Of a stretch of DNA of 64,000 nucleotides, positions 18,700 to 26,895 are shown piece after piece. The first letter of the stretch is position 1. Each line of letters begins with the position of its first letter. This stretch comes from Leifsonia aquatica H1aii (GTDB lineage Bacteria > Actinomycetota > Actinomycetes > Actinomycetales > Microbacteriaceae), in assembly GCF_000633535.1 (NCBI RefSeq), contig NZ_AYMR01000002.1:62001-126000 (forward strand), written 5' to 3'. The translations under genes and the position numbers were made by a program. The notes beneath the pieces are model-generated. The model was not told the origin of the DNA and did no database searches. It was given only the letters and a program-made list of their open reading frames with translations.

Positions 18700-20949
18700 A
18701 TGGTTGATACTTCGACACCGCAGTCCGCCTCGCTGCGCCGTCTCGTCCCGCGCATCTTCTCGCGGGCGCAGCCCGCCGGCGCCGTCGACACCCTGATCCG
18801 CACGGTGCGCATGCACCACCCGAAGGCCGACCTCTCGCTGATCGAGCGCGCCTACGCCGTCGCCGAACGCGCCCACACCGGCCAGAAGCGCCGGTCGGGG
18901 GAGCCGTACATCACCCACCCGGTCGCCGTCGCGCAGATCATCGCCGACCTCGGCATCGGCGCGAAGACGATCGCCGCGGCGTTGCTGCATGACACGGTCG
19001 AGGACACCGAGTACACCCTCGACGAGCTGCGCGACCAGTTCGGCGATGAGATCGCCATGCTCGTCGACGGCGTGACGAAGCTCGACAAGGTCAAGTACGG
19101 CGACAGCGCGCAGGCCGAGACGGTCCGCAAGATGATCGTCGCGATGTCGAAGGACATCCGTGTTCTGATCATCAAGTTGGCGGACCGCCTGCACAACGCG
19201 CGCACCTGGGGCTTCGTTCCCGCGGCCAACGCCACCCGCAAGGCGACGGAGACGCTGGAGATCTATGCGCCGCTCGCGCATCGGCTCGGTATCCAGACCA
19301 TCAAGTGGGAGCTCGAGGACCTCTCGTTCGCGGTGCTGTATCCGAAGCTCTACGCGGAGATCGAGAGCCTCGTGAAGCAGCGCACGCCCGAGCGCGAGCG
19401 GCTCGTGCAGCAGGTCATCGACGCGATCAACGACGATCTCAAGTCCGCGCGCATCCGCGGCAAGGTCGTCGGCCGGCCGAAGCAGTACTACTCGATCTAC
19501 CAGAAGATGGTCGTCCGCGGCCGCGAGTTCGACGACATCTACGACCTCGTCGGCATCCGGGTCCTGGTCAACACGGTGCGCGACTGCTACGCCGTGCTCG
19601 GGCAGATCCACTCGCGCTGGACTCCGATGCCCGGACGGTTCAAGGACTACATCGCGACGCCGAAGTTCAACCTCTACCAATCGCTGCACACGACCGTCAT
19701 CGGTCCTCAGGGGCGCCCGGTAGAGATCCAGATCCGGACCGAGGAGATGCACCAGCGGGCCGAGTTCGGTGTCGCCGCGCACTGGAAGTACAAGGAGCAG
19801 ACCACCGGCAAGAGCTCGGGAGGCCCGGCCTCGGTCGACACCGACCTGGCGTGGCTCGCTCACATCTCCGATTGGCAGGCCGAGACCGCCGACCCCACCG
19901 AGTTCCTCGACTCGCTCCGCTTCGAGATCGGGGCGAAGGAGGTCTACGTCTTCACGCCGAAGGGGCGGGTGATCGGGCTGCCCGCCGGGGCGACGCCTGT
20001 GGACTTCGCCTACGCCGTGCACACCGAAGTCGGCCACCGGACGATGGGCGCCAAGGTCAATGGCCGTCTCGTTCCGCTGGAGAGCACCCTCGCCACCGGT
20101 GATGTGGTCGAGATCTTCACGTCCAAGAATCCGGATTCCGGCCCGAGCCAGGACTGGCTCAACTTCGTTCAGAGCCCGCGGGCGCGCAACAAGATCCGGC
20201 AGTGGTTCACCAAGGAACGCCGCGACGAGGCGATCGAGCAGGGCAAGGATGCGATCGCCCGGGCGATGCGCAAGCAGAACCTGCCGCTGCAGAAGCTGAT
20301 GACGCAGGATGCGCTCGTCGAGGTGGCCTCGTCGCTCAAGTACGCCGACGTGTCCACGCTCTACGCCGCCGTGGGCGAGGGGCACGTCTCGACCCAGTCC
20401 GTGATCGAGAAGGTCGTCGCGTCGCTGCAGAGCGATGTGGAGTCCGACGGCGAGCTGGAGATCCCGGTCAAGGGACGCGCGCGCCAACTCCGCAACAGCG
20501 ACTCGGGCGTGCTGGTCCGCGGCGCTCCGGACATCCTGGTGAAGCTCGCGAAGTGCTGCACGCCGGTTCCGGGGGATCCGATCGTCGGATTCATCACCCG
20601 CGGTCAGGGAGTCTCCGTGCACCAGGCGAACTGCCACAACGTGCAGTCCCTGCTGCAGGAGCCCGAGCGGATGATCGACGTGGAGTGGGCGCCGAGCTCG
20701 AAGAGCGTCTTCCTCGTGCAGATCCAGGTCGAGGCGCTCGACCGTTCCGGACTGCTCTCGGACGTCACGCGGGTGCTCTCGGAGCATCATGTCAACATCC
20801 TCTCGGCCACGGTCACGACATCGAGCGATCGCCTCGCTCTGAGCCGGTTCGTCTTCGAGATGGGCGACACCACCCACCTCGACCGCGTGCTGAACGCGGT
20901 GCGCCGCATCGACGGCGTCTACGACGTCTACCGGGTCAGCGCCGGCTGA
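18700..20949 (+). CDS. rel: Bifunctional (p)ppGpp synthetase/hydrolase Rel (RSH)
   Basis: Makes and degrades the stringent-response alarmone. The 749 residues carry, in order, an HD hydrolase domain (LLHDTVEDT, about residue 95), the synthetase domain (GRFKDYIATPKFNLYQSLHTTV, about residue 310), a TGS domain (VYVFTPKGRVIGLPAGATPVDFAYAVH, about residue 415), a helical/zinc-finger-like segment with CCTPVPGD and HQANCHN, and a C-terminal ACT domain. The RFKD motif is of the RxKD type seen in bifunctional enzymes, and an intact HD site agrees. The 3' end overlaps the convergent gene by 14 bases. rel followed by a cyclophilin gene matches the mycobacterial order. Confidence 0.97.
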   Translation: MVDTSTPQSASLRRLVPRIFSRAQPAGAVDTLIRTVRMHHPKADLSLIERAYAVAERAHTGQKRRSGEPYITHPVAVAQIIADLGIGAKTIAAALLHDTVEDTEYTLDELRDQFGDEIAMLVDGVTKLDKVKYGDSAQAETVRKMIVAMSKDIRVLIIKLADRLHNARTWGFVPAANATRKATETLEIYAPLAHRLGIQTIKWELEDLSFAVLYPKLYAEIESLVKQRTPERERLVQQVIDAINDDLKSARIRGKVVGRPKQYYSIYQKMVVRGREFDDIYDLVGIRVLVNTVRDCYAVLGQIHSRWTPMPGRFKDYIATPKFNLYQSLHTTVIGPQGRPVEIQIRTEEMHQRAEFGVAAHWKYKEQTTGKSSGGPASVDTDLAWLAHISDWQAETADPTEFLDSLRFEIGAKEVYVFTPKGRVIGLPAGATPVDFAYAVHTEVGHRTMGAKVNGRLVPLESTLATGDVVEIFTSKNPDSGPSQDWLNFVQSPRARNKIRQWFTKERRDEAIEQGKDAIARAMRKQNLPLQKLMTQDALVEVASSLKYADVSTLYAAVGEGHVSTQSVIEKVVASLQSDVESDGELEIPVKGRARQLRNSDSGVLVRGAPDILVKLAKCCTPVPGDPIVGFITRGQGVSVHQANCHNVQSLLQEPERMIDVEWAPSSKSVFLVQIQVEALDRSGLLSDVTRVLSEHHVNILSATVTTSSDRLALSRFVFEMGDTTHLDRVLNAVRRIDGVYDVYRVSAG

Positions 20950-21547
20950 CATCGGCCCGCTCCTCGACGCGGCCGGCAGGCGGCTCGACCAACGGCAGCC
21001 GCACCTGCTCCACCATCCGCAGGCGTTCCATCGCCCGCGCCGACCCGCCGCGCCGGGTGCTCGGGATGAACGGGACGAGCGCCTCGGGCGACATCGCCGC
21101 GAGCGAGAGCAGATGGCGGAGTTCGAGCGCGTCGGCGTGCTCGAACCCGGGCGCCTTGAGCATCAGGTCGGCGGCGGTCCGCAGTGGTGTCGTGACGGCG
21201 ATCGGCCCGATCAGCTGCGTCTCACCCGCCGTGAAGGACCGCTGGCGGCCGTCCACCCGCGCGGGGAACCGGGTTCCTCGGTTGGAGGGCGAGACGCAGA
21301 CCTGCGGCCGGCCAGGGGGACTGTTGCGGGTGCCGTGGATCCACGCGGCCGTGCCCCGTTCGGCAATGGAGCGCCGAGGGACGGTCGACGAGAGCGCGCG
21401 CGCACGCAGCCCGGGGGTGTCCGGTGTGTCTGTCGTCGCAAAGGATTCGCCGACCCGGTAGAGCTGGCCGTCGAGACACAGCGCCAGGAGTTCGGCGAGG
21501 GGGAGGACGCGACGGTCGAAGAGGGTGGGGCAGAGTGTCTCGGTCAT
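20936..21547 (-). CDS. Hypothetical protein resembling AbiEi-type antitoxin/regulators
   Basis: A 203-residue protein with no signal or membrane segment. The block RRSIAERGTAAWIHG followed by VCVSP and later ITVTTPLRTA-like residues (PIAVTTPLRTAADLM) resembles the C-terminal half of actinobacterial proteins labelled AbiEi-type antitoxins. The resemblance is from memory and moderate. No AbiEii-like nucleotidyltransferase partner is next to it, so it is an orphan. Its 3' end overlaps the rel stop by 14 bases in antisense. ATG 21547 sits against GGGGAG, too close for an ideal ribosome site. Confidence 0.55.
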   Translation of the reverse strand: MTETLCPTLFDRRVLPLAELLALCLDGQLYRVGESFATTDTPDTPGLRARALSSTVPRRSIAERGTAAWIHGTRNSPPGRPQVCVSPSNRGTRFPARVDGRQRSFTAGETQLIGPIAVTTPLRTAADLMLKAPGFEHADALELRHLLSLAAMSPEALVPFIPSTRRGGSARAMERLRMVEQVRLPLVEPPAGRVEERADVSRR

Positions 21548-21579
21548 CTCCCCAGCGTGGCGTCTGCGACGCCGGGGAG
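21548..21579 (-). repeat. Hairpin in the leader of the AbiEi-like gene
   Basis: An inner 6-bp stem GGCGTC/GACGCC (21559-21564 with 21568-21573, 3-nt loop) is enclosed by CTCCCC/GGGGAG (21548-21553 with 21574-21579) with a 5-nt bulge. On the minus strand the outer arm covers the GGGGAG next to the start codon. A -10-like TAATCT (complement of 21578-21583) overlaps it. It may hide the ribosome site or terminate the upstream DUF349 transcript. Confidence 0.45.
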
Positions 21580-21636
21580 ATTACCGAGGCGGGAATCTGT
21601 GGATAAGCCGTGCCTTGCAGACGGCTGTGGAGGGGA

Positions 21637-22866
21637 TCAGCCCAGCGCGTCGAGCCAGATCTTGCGGGCGTCCAGGGCCTCCTGTGCGGCCTTGACCTTC
21701 GCGGCGTCGCCGCCGGCCTTGGCCTCGGCGAGCTCCTCCTCGAGCTTCGCGATCGCCGCGTTCAGCTGACTCGCGAGGCCCTCCGAGCGGGCCTTCTTCT
21801 CGGGGTTGTTGCGCTCCCAGTGCTCCTCGTCGAGACGGCGCACCGCGGTCTCGACCTTGCGGAGACGGTCCTCGATGGGGCGCACCTGCTCGCGCGGAAC
21901 GCGACCGGCGGCATCCCAGCGCTCCTGGATCGACAGCAGCTTGGCGCGGGCGGTCTCGCGGTTCGTCTCGGTGAGCAGCGGCTCCGCCTCGTCCAGCAGT
22001 TCCAGTTTCACCTGCAGGTTGGCTTCGTATTCGACGTTGTCGCGCGCGTCGACCTCTGCCTTGGCCGAGTAGATGGCGTCGCCGGCGGCCTTGAAACGAG
22101 CCCAGAGGGCGTCATCGTTCTTCTTGCCTGCTCGACCCGCGAGCTTCCACTGGTCGAGCAGTCGCCGGTACTCCGGCACGCCGTCGGCGCCCTGGGGGAT
22201 CAGCCGCTCGGCCTGCTCGATCAGGGCGTTCTTGCGGCTGCGTACGTCGCGATGCTGATTGTCGAGCTCCGCGAAGAAGGCCTTGCGATTGTGCTCGATG
22301 GTCGACCGGGCGGCACGGAACCGCTTCCACAGCTCGTTCGCCTCGTTCTTGGGCAGGCGCGGGCCGTCGTGCTGATGGGCCTGCCACCGGGCGAACAGCT
22401 CGTCCAGCGCGGTCGTGGTCTGCTTCCACTGCGTGCGCTCGGGGTCCTGCGCGGCGAGGGCCTCCGCCTCGTCGACGATGGCGGTCCGCTCCGCGATGGC
22501 GGCGTCGACCGCCGCCTTGGCTTCGGCGCTCTGCTGCTCGGTGAGCTCCTCGACGGTGCCGCCCAACGCGTCCAGACGCGTCAGGAGCGACGCGAGATCG
22601 CCGACGGCGTTGGCGCCCTGCACGGCCGATCGGAGGTTCGCGACCGACTTGGCCACGTCGCCGGCGGGGGCGCCGCGGCGGGCACGCTGCTCCAGCAGGG
22701 AGACCTGCCCGGCGAGGTCGGTGTACTTGCGCTCGAAGTACGCGATCGCCTCCTCGGGCGTGCCGTCCGGGTACTGGCCGACGGTGCGTTCCCCGTCGCC
22801 CTCGCGGACGTACACGGTCCCGGTCTCGTCGACGCGACCCCAGGGGTGCTGTTCAGAAGTAGCCAA
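21637..22866 (-). CDS. DUF349 domain-containing protein
   Basis: A 409-residue, highly charged, mostly helical protein with repeated DUF349 units (segments such as LWKRFRAARSTIEHNRKAFF and LWARFKAAGDAIYSAKAEV, each about 70 residues). It probably forms long coiled-coil or helical bundles. Relatives are widespread in actinobacteria next to rel; their biochemical role is not settled. I prefer TTG 22866 (MATSEQHPWG) because AAGGTGAG lies 5 bases before it. A GTG at 22875 would add three residues and has a poorer site. Confidence 0.8.
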   Translation of the reverse strand: MATSEQHPWGRVDETGTVYVREGDGERTVGQYPDGTPEEAIAYFERKYTDLAGQVSLLEQRARRGAPAGDVAKSVANLRSAVQGANAVGDLASLLTRLDALGGTVEELTEQQSAEAKAAVDAAIAERTAIVDEAEALAAQDPERTQWKQTTTALDELFARWQAHQHDGPRLPKNEANELWKRFRAARSTIEHNRKAFFAELDNQHRDVRSRKNALIEQAERLIPQGADGVPEYRRLLDQWKLAGRAGKKNDDALWARFKAAGDAIYSAKAEVDARDNVEYEANLQVKLELLDEAEPLLTETNRETARAKLLSIQERWDAAGRVPREQVRPIEDRLRKVETAVRRLDEEHWERNNPEKKARSEGLASQLNAAIAKLEEELAEAKAGGDAAKVKAAQEALDARKIWLDALG

Positions 22867-22892
22867 GAGTCTCACCTTGCTGCTGTGCGGTC

Positions 22893-22913
22893 GGGGCGGA
22901 GAGAGCCCGCCCC
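22893..22913 (-). terminator. Candidate terminator between cyclophilin and DUF349 genes
   Basis: A perfect 7-bp all-GC stem (22893-22899 with 22907-22913) with a 7-nt loop, 31 bases past the cyclophilin stop on the minus strand. There is no U-tract. It may attenuate read-through into the DUF349 gene. Confidence 0.4.
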
Positions 22914-22944
22914 ACGGTGGAATCAGCCTATTGCACGCGCCGCA

Positions 22945-23742
22945 TCACTGCAGCGTGAAGCTGTCGATCTTGGTGGCCACGACGGGCTTGCCGTCGGTGC
23001 CGCCGCCCTCCACGCCCTTGGCGACCACCGTCGAGTCGAGTGTGTCGAGCCCGCTGGTGATGGTGCCGAGGACGGTGTAGCCGCCGGCGGCGTCCGAGGG
23101 GATGGAGCTGTCCTTGTACACGATGAAGAACTGGCTGCCCTGGCTGTAGCCGTTTCCGCTCTGGCGCGCCATCGCGATCGTCCCAGCGGGGTAGACGCCG
23201 TCCTTCGGTGCGTTCTCGACGGGGCCGTATGAGTATCCCGGTCCGCCCGTGCCGTCGCCGTTCGGGTCGCCGCACTGGAGCACGTAGATCCCGCTGGTGG
23301 TGAGACGGTGGCAGGTCAGCCCGTCGTAGAAGCCCTTCTTGGCCAGGGAGATCGTGGACGAGACCGCCTGCGGGGCCTTCGCGCCGTCCAGCGTGACGCC
23401 CAGGTCGATCCCGTTCACGACGAGGGAGCCCTTCCAGTCGCGACCCTCGGCGAGGGCGGCCGAGGGGACGTCGCCGGTGTTGGCGCCCGTCGCGGTCGGC
23501 GTCGGCGTCGGCGTGGCGGAGGGGGAGGCGCTGGCGGAGGGCGCACCGGGGCCGCCCGTGAAGTAGAGCAGCTGCGTGGCGACGGCGAGGCCGACCACCA
23601 CGACCACGGCGATGCCGGCGATCCAGTTGTCCCGCGCCCGGCGCTTGACCTTCGACTCGTGCACGGTCTGCCGCGCCTGGTAGGCGCGCAGCCGCTCCCG
23701 AGCCTGCCGTGCGTCGCGATCGTTCTGCTTGCTGGGTGCCAC
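22945..23742 (-). CDS. Membrane-anchored cyclophilin-type peptidyl-prolyl isomerase
   Basis: Speeds cis/trans isomerisation of X-Pro bonds, here outside the membrane. The 265 residues comprise a basic cytoplasmic stretch, one transmembrane helix (about residues 42-62), a Ser/Ala/Pro/Thr linker (about 67-90) and a cyclophilin domain (about 100-265). The catalytic Arg is in YDGLTCHRL; CGDPNGDGTGGPGYSYG and GSQFFIVY are the other active-site blocks. The mycobacterial homologue is also next to rel. The GTG start at 23742 is followed by a Lys/Arg-rich N terminus, so there is no cleavable signal. Confidence 0.92.
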   Translation of the reverse strand: MAPSKQNDRDARQARERLRAYQARQTVHESKVKRRARDNWIAGIAVVVVVGLAVATQLLYFTGGPGAPSASASPSATPTPTPTATGANTGDVPSAALAEGRDWKGSLVVNGIDLGVTLDGAKAPQAVSSTISLAKKGFYDGLTCHRLTTSGIYVLQCGDPNGDGTGGPGYSYGPVENAPKDGVYPAGTIAMARQSGNGYSQGSQFFIVYKDSSIPSDAAGGYTVLGTITSGLDTLDSTVVAKGVEGGGTDGKPVVATKIDSFTLQ

Positions 23743-23814
23743 GTGTGTCCTCCGAGGGGCGCCGTCGAGCGGGGAGTCGGTGTCCCGAGGAAGACCGGTC
23801 CGCGGGTCAGGAGA

Positions 23815-23843
23815 ACCTTATCCGGCGCGCCTATGGACGCCAA
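23815..23843 (-). promoter_or_regulatory. Candidate sigma-A-type promoter for the cyclophilin gene
   Basis: Read on the minus strand: -35 TTGGCG (complement of 23838-23843), a 17-nt spacer, and -10 TAAGGT (complement of 23815-23820). It is one of the few promoters here with a recognisable -35. The leader would be about 65 nt. Confidence 0.5.
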
Positions 23844-23899
23844 ACCAGACGACAGCCGTGCGCCGAGCACGGAAGCACGACGGTGTCGGTGGTGCCCGG

Positions 23900-23905
23900 T
23901 AGCCT
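23900..23905 (+). promoter_or_regulatory. Candidate -10 for leaderless rarA
   Basis: TAGCCT ends 6 nt before the rarA ATG, predicting a leaderless transcript. A GGTGGGA sequence between them would be mostly absent from such an mRNA. Confidence 0.45.
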
Positions 23906-23911
23906 GGTGGG

Positions 23912-25252
23912 ATGGTCGATGTGCAACCCGGGCTCCGCACCGGAGCGACGCCGCTCGCCGTGCGCATGCGGCCGACGTCCCTGGACGAAGTTGCCGGTCA
24001 GCGGCACCTGTTGCGTCCGGGGTCGCCGCTGGTGGCACTCGCCTCGGACCAGTCCGGCGAGACCGGCTCGGTGTCCGTCATCCTGTGGGGGCCTCCGGGG
24101 ACGGGCAAGACGACGCTGGCCCAGGCCATCGCTCACTCCTCCGGCCGCAAGTTCGTCGAGCTCTCCGCGGTGACGGCGGGCGTGAAGGATGTGCGGCTCG
24201 TGATGGACGAGGCGCTCTCCACCCGAGACCTCTACGGCGTCTCCACGGTGCTGTTCCTGGACGAGATCCACCGCTTCACGAAGGCGCAGCAGGACGCCCT
24301 GCTGCCCGGAGTCGAGAACGGGTGGGTGATCCTCGTGGCCGCCACCACGGAGAACCCGTCCTTCTCGGTCATCTCCCCGCTGCTGTCGCGGTCGCTGCTG
24401 CTGACGCTCGAGACGCTGAGCGACGACGACCTCGGAGTGGTGGTCGACCGCGCCGTGGTCGACGACCGCGGGCTGGGCGGTCAGTACACGCTCGCGGACG
24501 ATGCGCGCGCCGCGATCATCCGGCTCGCCTCGGGCGACGCGCGTCGCGCCCTGACCGCGCTGGAGGCCTCCTCGGTCTCCGCTGCGTCGATGACGCCGGC
24601 GACCTCGAAGAAGAAGCCGGTGATCACCGCCGAGATCGTCGCCCAGGCGGTCGATCGCGCCCTCCTGCGTTACGACCGCAACGGCGACGAGCACTACGAC
24701 GTGATCAGCGCCTTCATCAAGTCCGTGCGCGGCTCGGACGTCGACGCCGCCCTCCACTACCTCGCCCGCATGATCGAAGCGGGGGAGGACCCCCGCTTCA
24801 TCGCCCGGCGCATCATCATCTCCGCGTCGGAGGACATCGGGATGGCGGACCCGCAGGCGCTCGTGGTCGCGATCGCCGCTGCCGACGCCGTGCAGTTCGT
24901 CGGGATGCCGGAGGGGCGCATCCCGCTCGCCCAGGCGGTCGTGCACCTGGCGACGGCGCCCAAGTCGAACGCGGCCTACATGGCGCTCGACGCGGCCATC
25001 GCGGACGTCCGTGCCGGCAAGATCGGCCGCGTGCCGAAGCACCTGCGCGACGCGCACTACCCCGGGGCCAAACGGCTCGGCCACGGCAAGGGATACAAGT
25101 ACCCGCACGACGACGCCCTGGGCGTGCTGGAGCAGCAGTACCTGCCCGACGAGCTGAAGGACACCACGTACTACGCGCCGACCGACCACGGCAACGAGCG
25201 CGACGTCTCGGCGCGGCTGGCGAAGCTGCGGCGGATCGTGCGCGGACGCTGA
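23912..25252 (+). CDS. rarA: Replication-associated recombination protein A (RarA/MgsA AAA+ ATPase)
   Basis: AAA+ ATPase related to the clamp loader, acting at stalled replication forks. It has 446 residues. [21 protein letters not shown] is the family start. Walker A is GPPGTGKTT (about residue 61), Walker [11 protein letters not shown], sensor 1 AATTENPSF. The C-terminal half contains the conserved [23 protein letters not shown] and GKGYKYPHD blocks for tetramerisation. It lies just upstream of the rpsD promoter. Confidence 0.95.
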   Translation: MVDVQPGLRTGATPLAVRMRPTSLDEVAGQRHLLRPGSPLVALASDQSGETGSVSVILWGPPGTGKTTLAQAIAHSSGRKFVELSAVTAGVKDVRLVMDEALSTRDLYGVSTVLFLDEIHRFTKAQQDALLPGVENGWVILVAATTENPSFSVISPLLSRSLLLTLETLSDDDLGVVVDRAVVDDRGLGGQYTLADDARAAIIRLASGDARRALTALEASSVSAASMTPATSKKKPVITAEIVAQAVDRALLRYDRNGDEHYDVISAFIKSVRGSDVDAALHYLARMIEAGEDPRFIARRIIISASEDIGMADPQALVVAIAAADAVQFVGMPEGRIPLAQAVVHLATAPKSNAAYMALDAAIADVRAGKIGRVPKHLRDAHYPGAKRLGHGKGYKYPHDDALGVLEQQYLPDELKDTTYYAPTDHGNERDVSARLAKLRRIVRGR

Positions 25253-25263
25253 CCGCGTTCTGA

Positions 25264-25446
25264 TACACTCGATGGGCCTAGAAGCGTGTGCGGCGTGCGG
25301 CTGCGCTCATCACGTTCTCGAAGGGGACGGCCCTGTAGCCGGGCGCCCCGGGCATCGAATCCCTCTCTCAGCGCACTCGTCGTGCGCGCGGACGCCTTCG
25401 TCGCGTTCCGCAGTCCATGTACTAGAGAGATCATTGAAAGGAAACC
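25264..25446 (+). promoter_or_regulatory. rpsD promoter and long 5' leader
   Basis: TACACT (25264-25269) is a good -10 and places the start near 25276, leaving a leader of about 170 nt before GTG 25447. The leader contains GC-rich self-complementary segments (for example CCGGGCGCCCCGGG around 25337-25351) and ends with GAAAGGAAACC as ribosome site. In other bacteria S4 represses its own mRNA through leader structures, so an autoregulatory element is plausible, but I do not recognise a known class. Confidence 0.45.
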
Positions 25447-26070
25447 GTGTCTTCACGTTCCCGCAGCAAGACCCGCGAGTCGCGTGCCCTCGGCATCGCG
25501 CTCACCCCGAAGGCCGCGCGCTACCTCGAGAAGCGCCCGTACGCCCCCGGTGAGCACGGCCGCACCAAGCGCAAGGCCGACTCCGACTACGCCGTGCGTC
25601 TGCGCGAGAAGCAGCGTCTGCGCGCCCAGTACGGCATCCGCGAGAAGCAGCTCCGCATCGCGTTCGAAGAGGCTCGCCGCACCCAGGGCCTGACCGGTGA
25701 GAACCTGGTCGAGATCCTCGAGATGCGTCTCGACGCCCTCGTGCTCCGCGCCGGCTTCGCCCGCACCATCTCGCAGGCGCGTCAGTTCGTCGTGCACCGT
25801 CACATCCTCGTCGACGGCAAGATCGTGGACCGTCCCTCCTTCCGCGTGAAGCCGGGCCAGCTCATCCACGTCAAGGCCCGCTCCGAGGGCACCGAGCCCT
25901 TCCAGGTCGCGGCCGCCGGCGGTCACGTCGACGTCCTGCCCAAGGTCCCGGCCTACCTGGATGTCGAGATCGACAAGCTCCAGGCCCGTCTCGAGCGTCG
26001 CCCCAAGCGCGCCGAGGTGCCGGTGACCTGTGAGGTCCAGCTGGTCGTCGAGTACTACGCGGCGCGCTAA
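25447..26070 (+). CDS. rpsD: 30S ribosomal protein S4
   Basis: Primary 16S rRNA-binding protein. The 207-residue length is normal. SRSRSKTRESRALGIALTPKAARYLEKRPYAPGEHG is the N-terminal rRNA-binding part. The S4 RNA-binding domain spans about residues 95-160 (RLDALVLRAGFARTISQARQFVVHRHILVDGK). No zinc-binding Cys cluster is present in the N terminus, so this is the C-minus form. It is monocistronic, with its own leader and a strong hairpin after it. Confidence 0.97.
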   Translation: MSSRSRSKTRESRALGIALTPKAARYLEKRPYAPGEHGRTKRKADSDYAVRLREKQRLRAQYGIREKQLRIAFEEARRTQGLTGENLVEILEMRLDALVLRAGFARTISQARQFVVHRHILVDGKIVDRPSFRVKPGQLIHVKARSEGTEPFQVAAAGGHVDVLPKVPAYLDVEIDKLQARLERRPKRAEVPVTCEVQLVVEYYAAR

Positions 26071-26087
26071 GGCTCCGCGAGACTCCC

Positions 26088-26123
26088 GGAACGGGGTCGT
26101 GGCTTCGGCCGCGGCCCCGTTCC
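26088..26123 (+). terminator. Strong UUCG-loop hairpin terminator after rpsD
   Basis: A 16-bp stem (two G-U pairs) is capped by a TTCG tetraloop at 26104-26107; the arms are 26088-26103 and 26108-26123. It starts 17 bases after the rpsD stop. It lacks a U-run, as is common for actinobacterial intrinsic terminators. It is among the most stable hairpins in the window. Confidence 0.8.
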
Positions 26124-26138
26124 GTCGTTCCGGCGCAG

Positions 26139-26154
26139 TGCCCGGCGCCGGGCA
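26139..26154. repeat. 16-bp perfect palindrome upstream of the DUF948-like gene
   Basis: A gapless palindrome, each half TGCCCGGC, lies 4 bases before a TACGCT -10 (26159-26164). It sits in the spacer/-35 region, where an operator for a dimeric repressor would fit. It could also be read as part of the rpsD 3' hairpin region. Confidence 0.45.
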
Positions 26155-26201
26155 GGACTACGCTGGAGCCGTATGCCGGTGGCGGAATGGAAGGACGACT
26201 C

Positions 26202-26582
26202 GTGTCTGGTGGGGACATCGCAGGGCTCATCGCGGCGGGCGTGTTCGCCGTGCTCGTCGGCTTCATCGCCGTGCCGCTGCTCAAATTCGGCCGGGTGCTC
26301 GATCAGACGCGCGACTCGATCAAGGAGACGAGCGACGGGATCACGCCCATCCTCGACGAAACGGCCACGACGCTGCGTGAGACCAACAAGCAGCTCGCCC
26401 GCGTCGACGTCATCACGCGCAACGTCGCCGATGTGACCGGCAACGTCTCCGCCCTGGTGTCGCTCTTCGCGGCGACGGTCGGCGGACCGCTCATCAAGCT
26501 GGCGGGCTTCAGCGCCGCGGTCAAGGCGGCCTTCGGCGCCGCGGGCGGCGGCCGGAAGGCACGGCGCACAGGCTCGGAGTAG
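26202..26582 (+). CDS. DUF948-type small membrane protein
   Basis: A 126-residue protein: one N-terminal transmembrane helix (about residues 6-27), then a long amphipathic helix with Thr/Asp/Lys heptads (RDSIKETSDGITPILDETATTL-like), then a basic tail. This matches the DUF948 layout commonly found before alaS in actinobacteria. Function unknown; envelope-associated scaffolding is a guess. I choose GTG 26202 with AAGGA 6 bases upstream, rather than ATG 26187. Confidence 0.75.
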   Translation: MSGGDIAGLIAAGVFAVLVGFIAVPLLKFGRVLDQTRDSIKETSDGITPILDETATTLRETNKQLARVDVITRNVADVTGNVSALVSLFAATVGGPLIKLAGFSAAVKAAFGAAGGGRKARRTGSE

Positions 26583-26609
26583 AGCCGCCCCGTCGTGGCC
26601 GCCTGCCAC

Positions 26610-26615
26610 TAGACT
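26610..26615 (+). promoter_or_regulatory. Candidate -10 before the small membrane protein and alaS
   Basis: TAGACT is 44 nt before ATG 26660. The leader has a 6-bp hairpin GGTGTG/CGCACC and a GAGGGAAGAA ribosome site. Confidence 0.45.
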
Positions 26616-26659
26616 CGATCAGGTGTGCTCGCGCACCGGACTCGGAGGGAAGAACAGCA

Positions 26660-26851
26660 ATGAAGAGTTTCCTGTGGCTCCTCGTCGGCGTCGGGATCGG
26701 CTTCGTCGTCGCCCACAAGGTCAATGAGACGTCGAAGGGCCGCGAGTTCTTCAGCTCGCTCGACCAGAAGGCCCGCGACTTCGGAGAGGCCGTCTCGGAC
26801 GGCTACCGCCAGCGCGAGGCGGAGATCCGTTCCGCCATCGACGGCGACTGA
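26660..26851 (+). CDS. Small membrane protein of unknown function (63 aa)
   Basis: One transmembrane helix (about residues 3-20, FLWLLVGVGIGFVVAH) is followed by a charged helix with SSLDQKARDFGEAVSDGYRQREAEI. Similar short proteins sit just upstream of alaS in related actinobacteria. A good GAGGGAAG site precedes the ATG and third-position GC is high, so it is a real gene. No function can be assigned. Confidence 0.75.
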   Translation: MKSFLWLLVGVGIGFVVAHKVNETSKGREFFSSLDQKARDFGEAVSDGYRQREAEIRSAIDGD

Positions 26852-26895
26852 CCGCGCACACCACCCCCTCACGCAGCTTCGACCGACCGGAACCC

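Noticed and set aside
16852-20952. A 1366-codon open frame on the minus strand across secD, secF and rel
   Set aside because: It is antisense to well-identified genes, its product is Arg/Asp/Val-rich with no recognisable domain, and long antisense frames are expected at this GC content.
26174-26436. Alternative ORF starting at ATG 26174 upstream of the DUF948-like gene
   Set aside because: It is in a different frame from the membrane protein, yields a Ser/Arg-rich product without domains, and the DUF948-type frame has the better ribosome site and hydrophobic helix.
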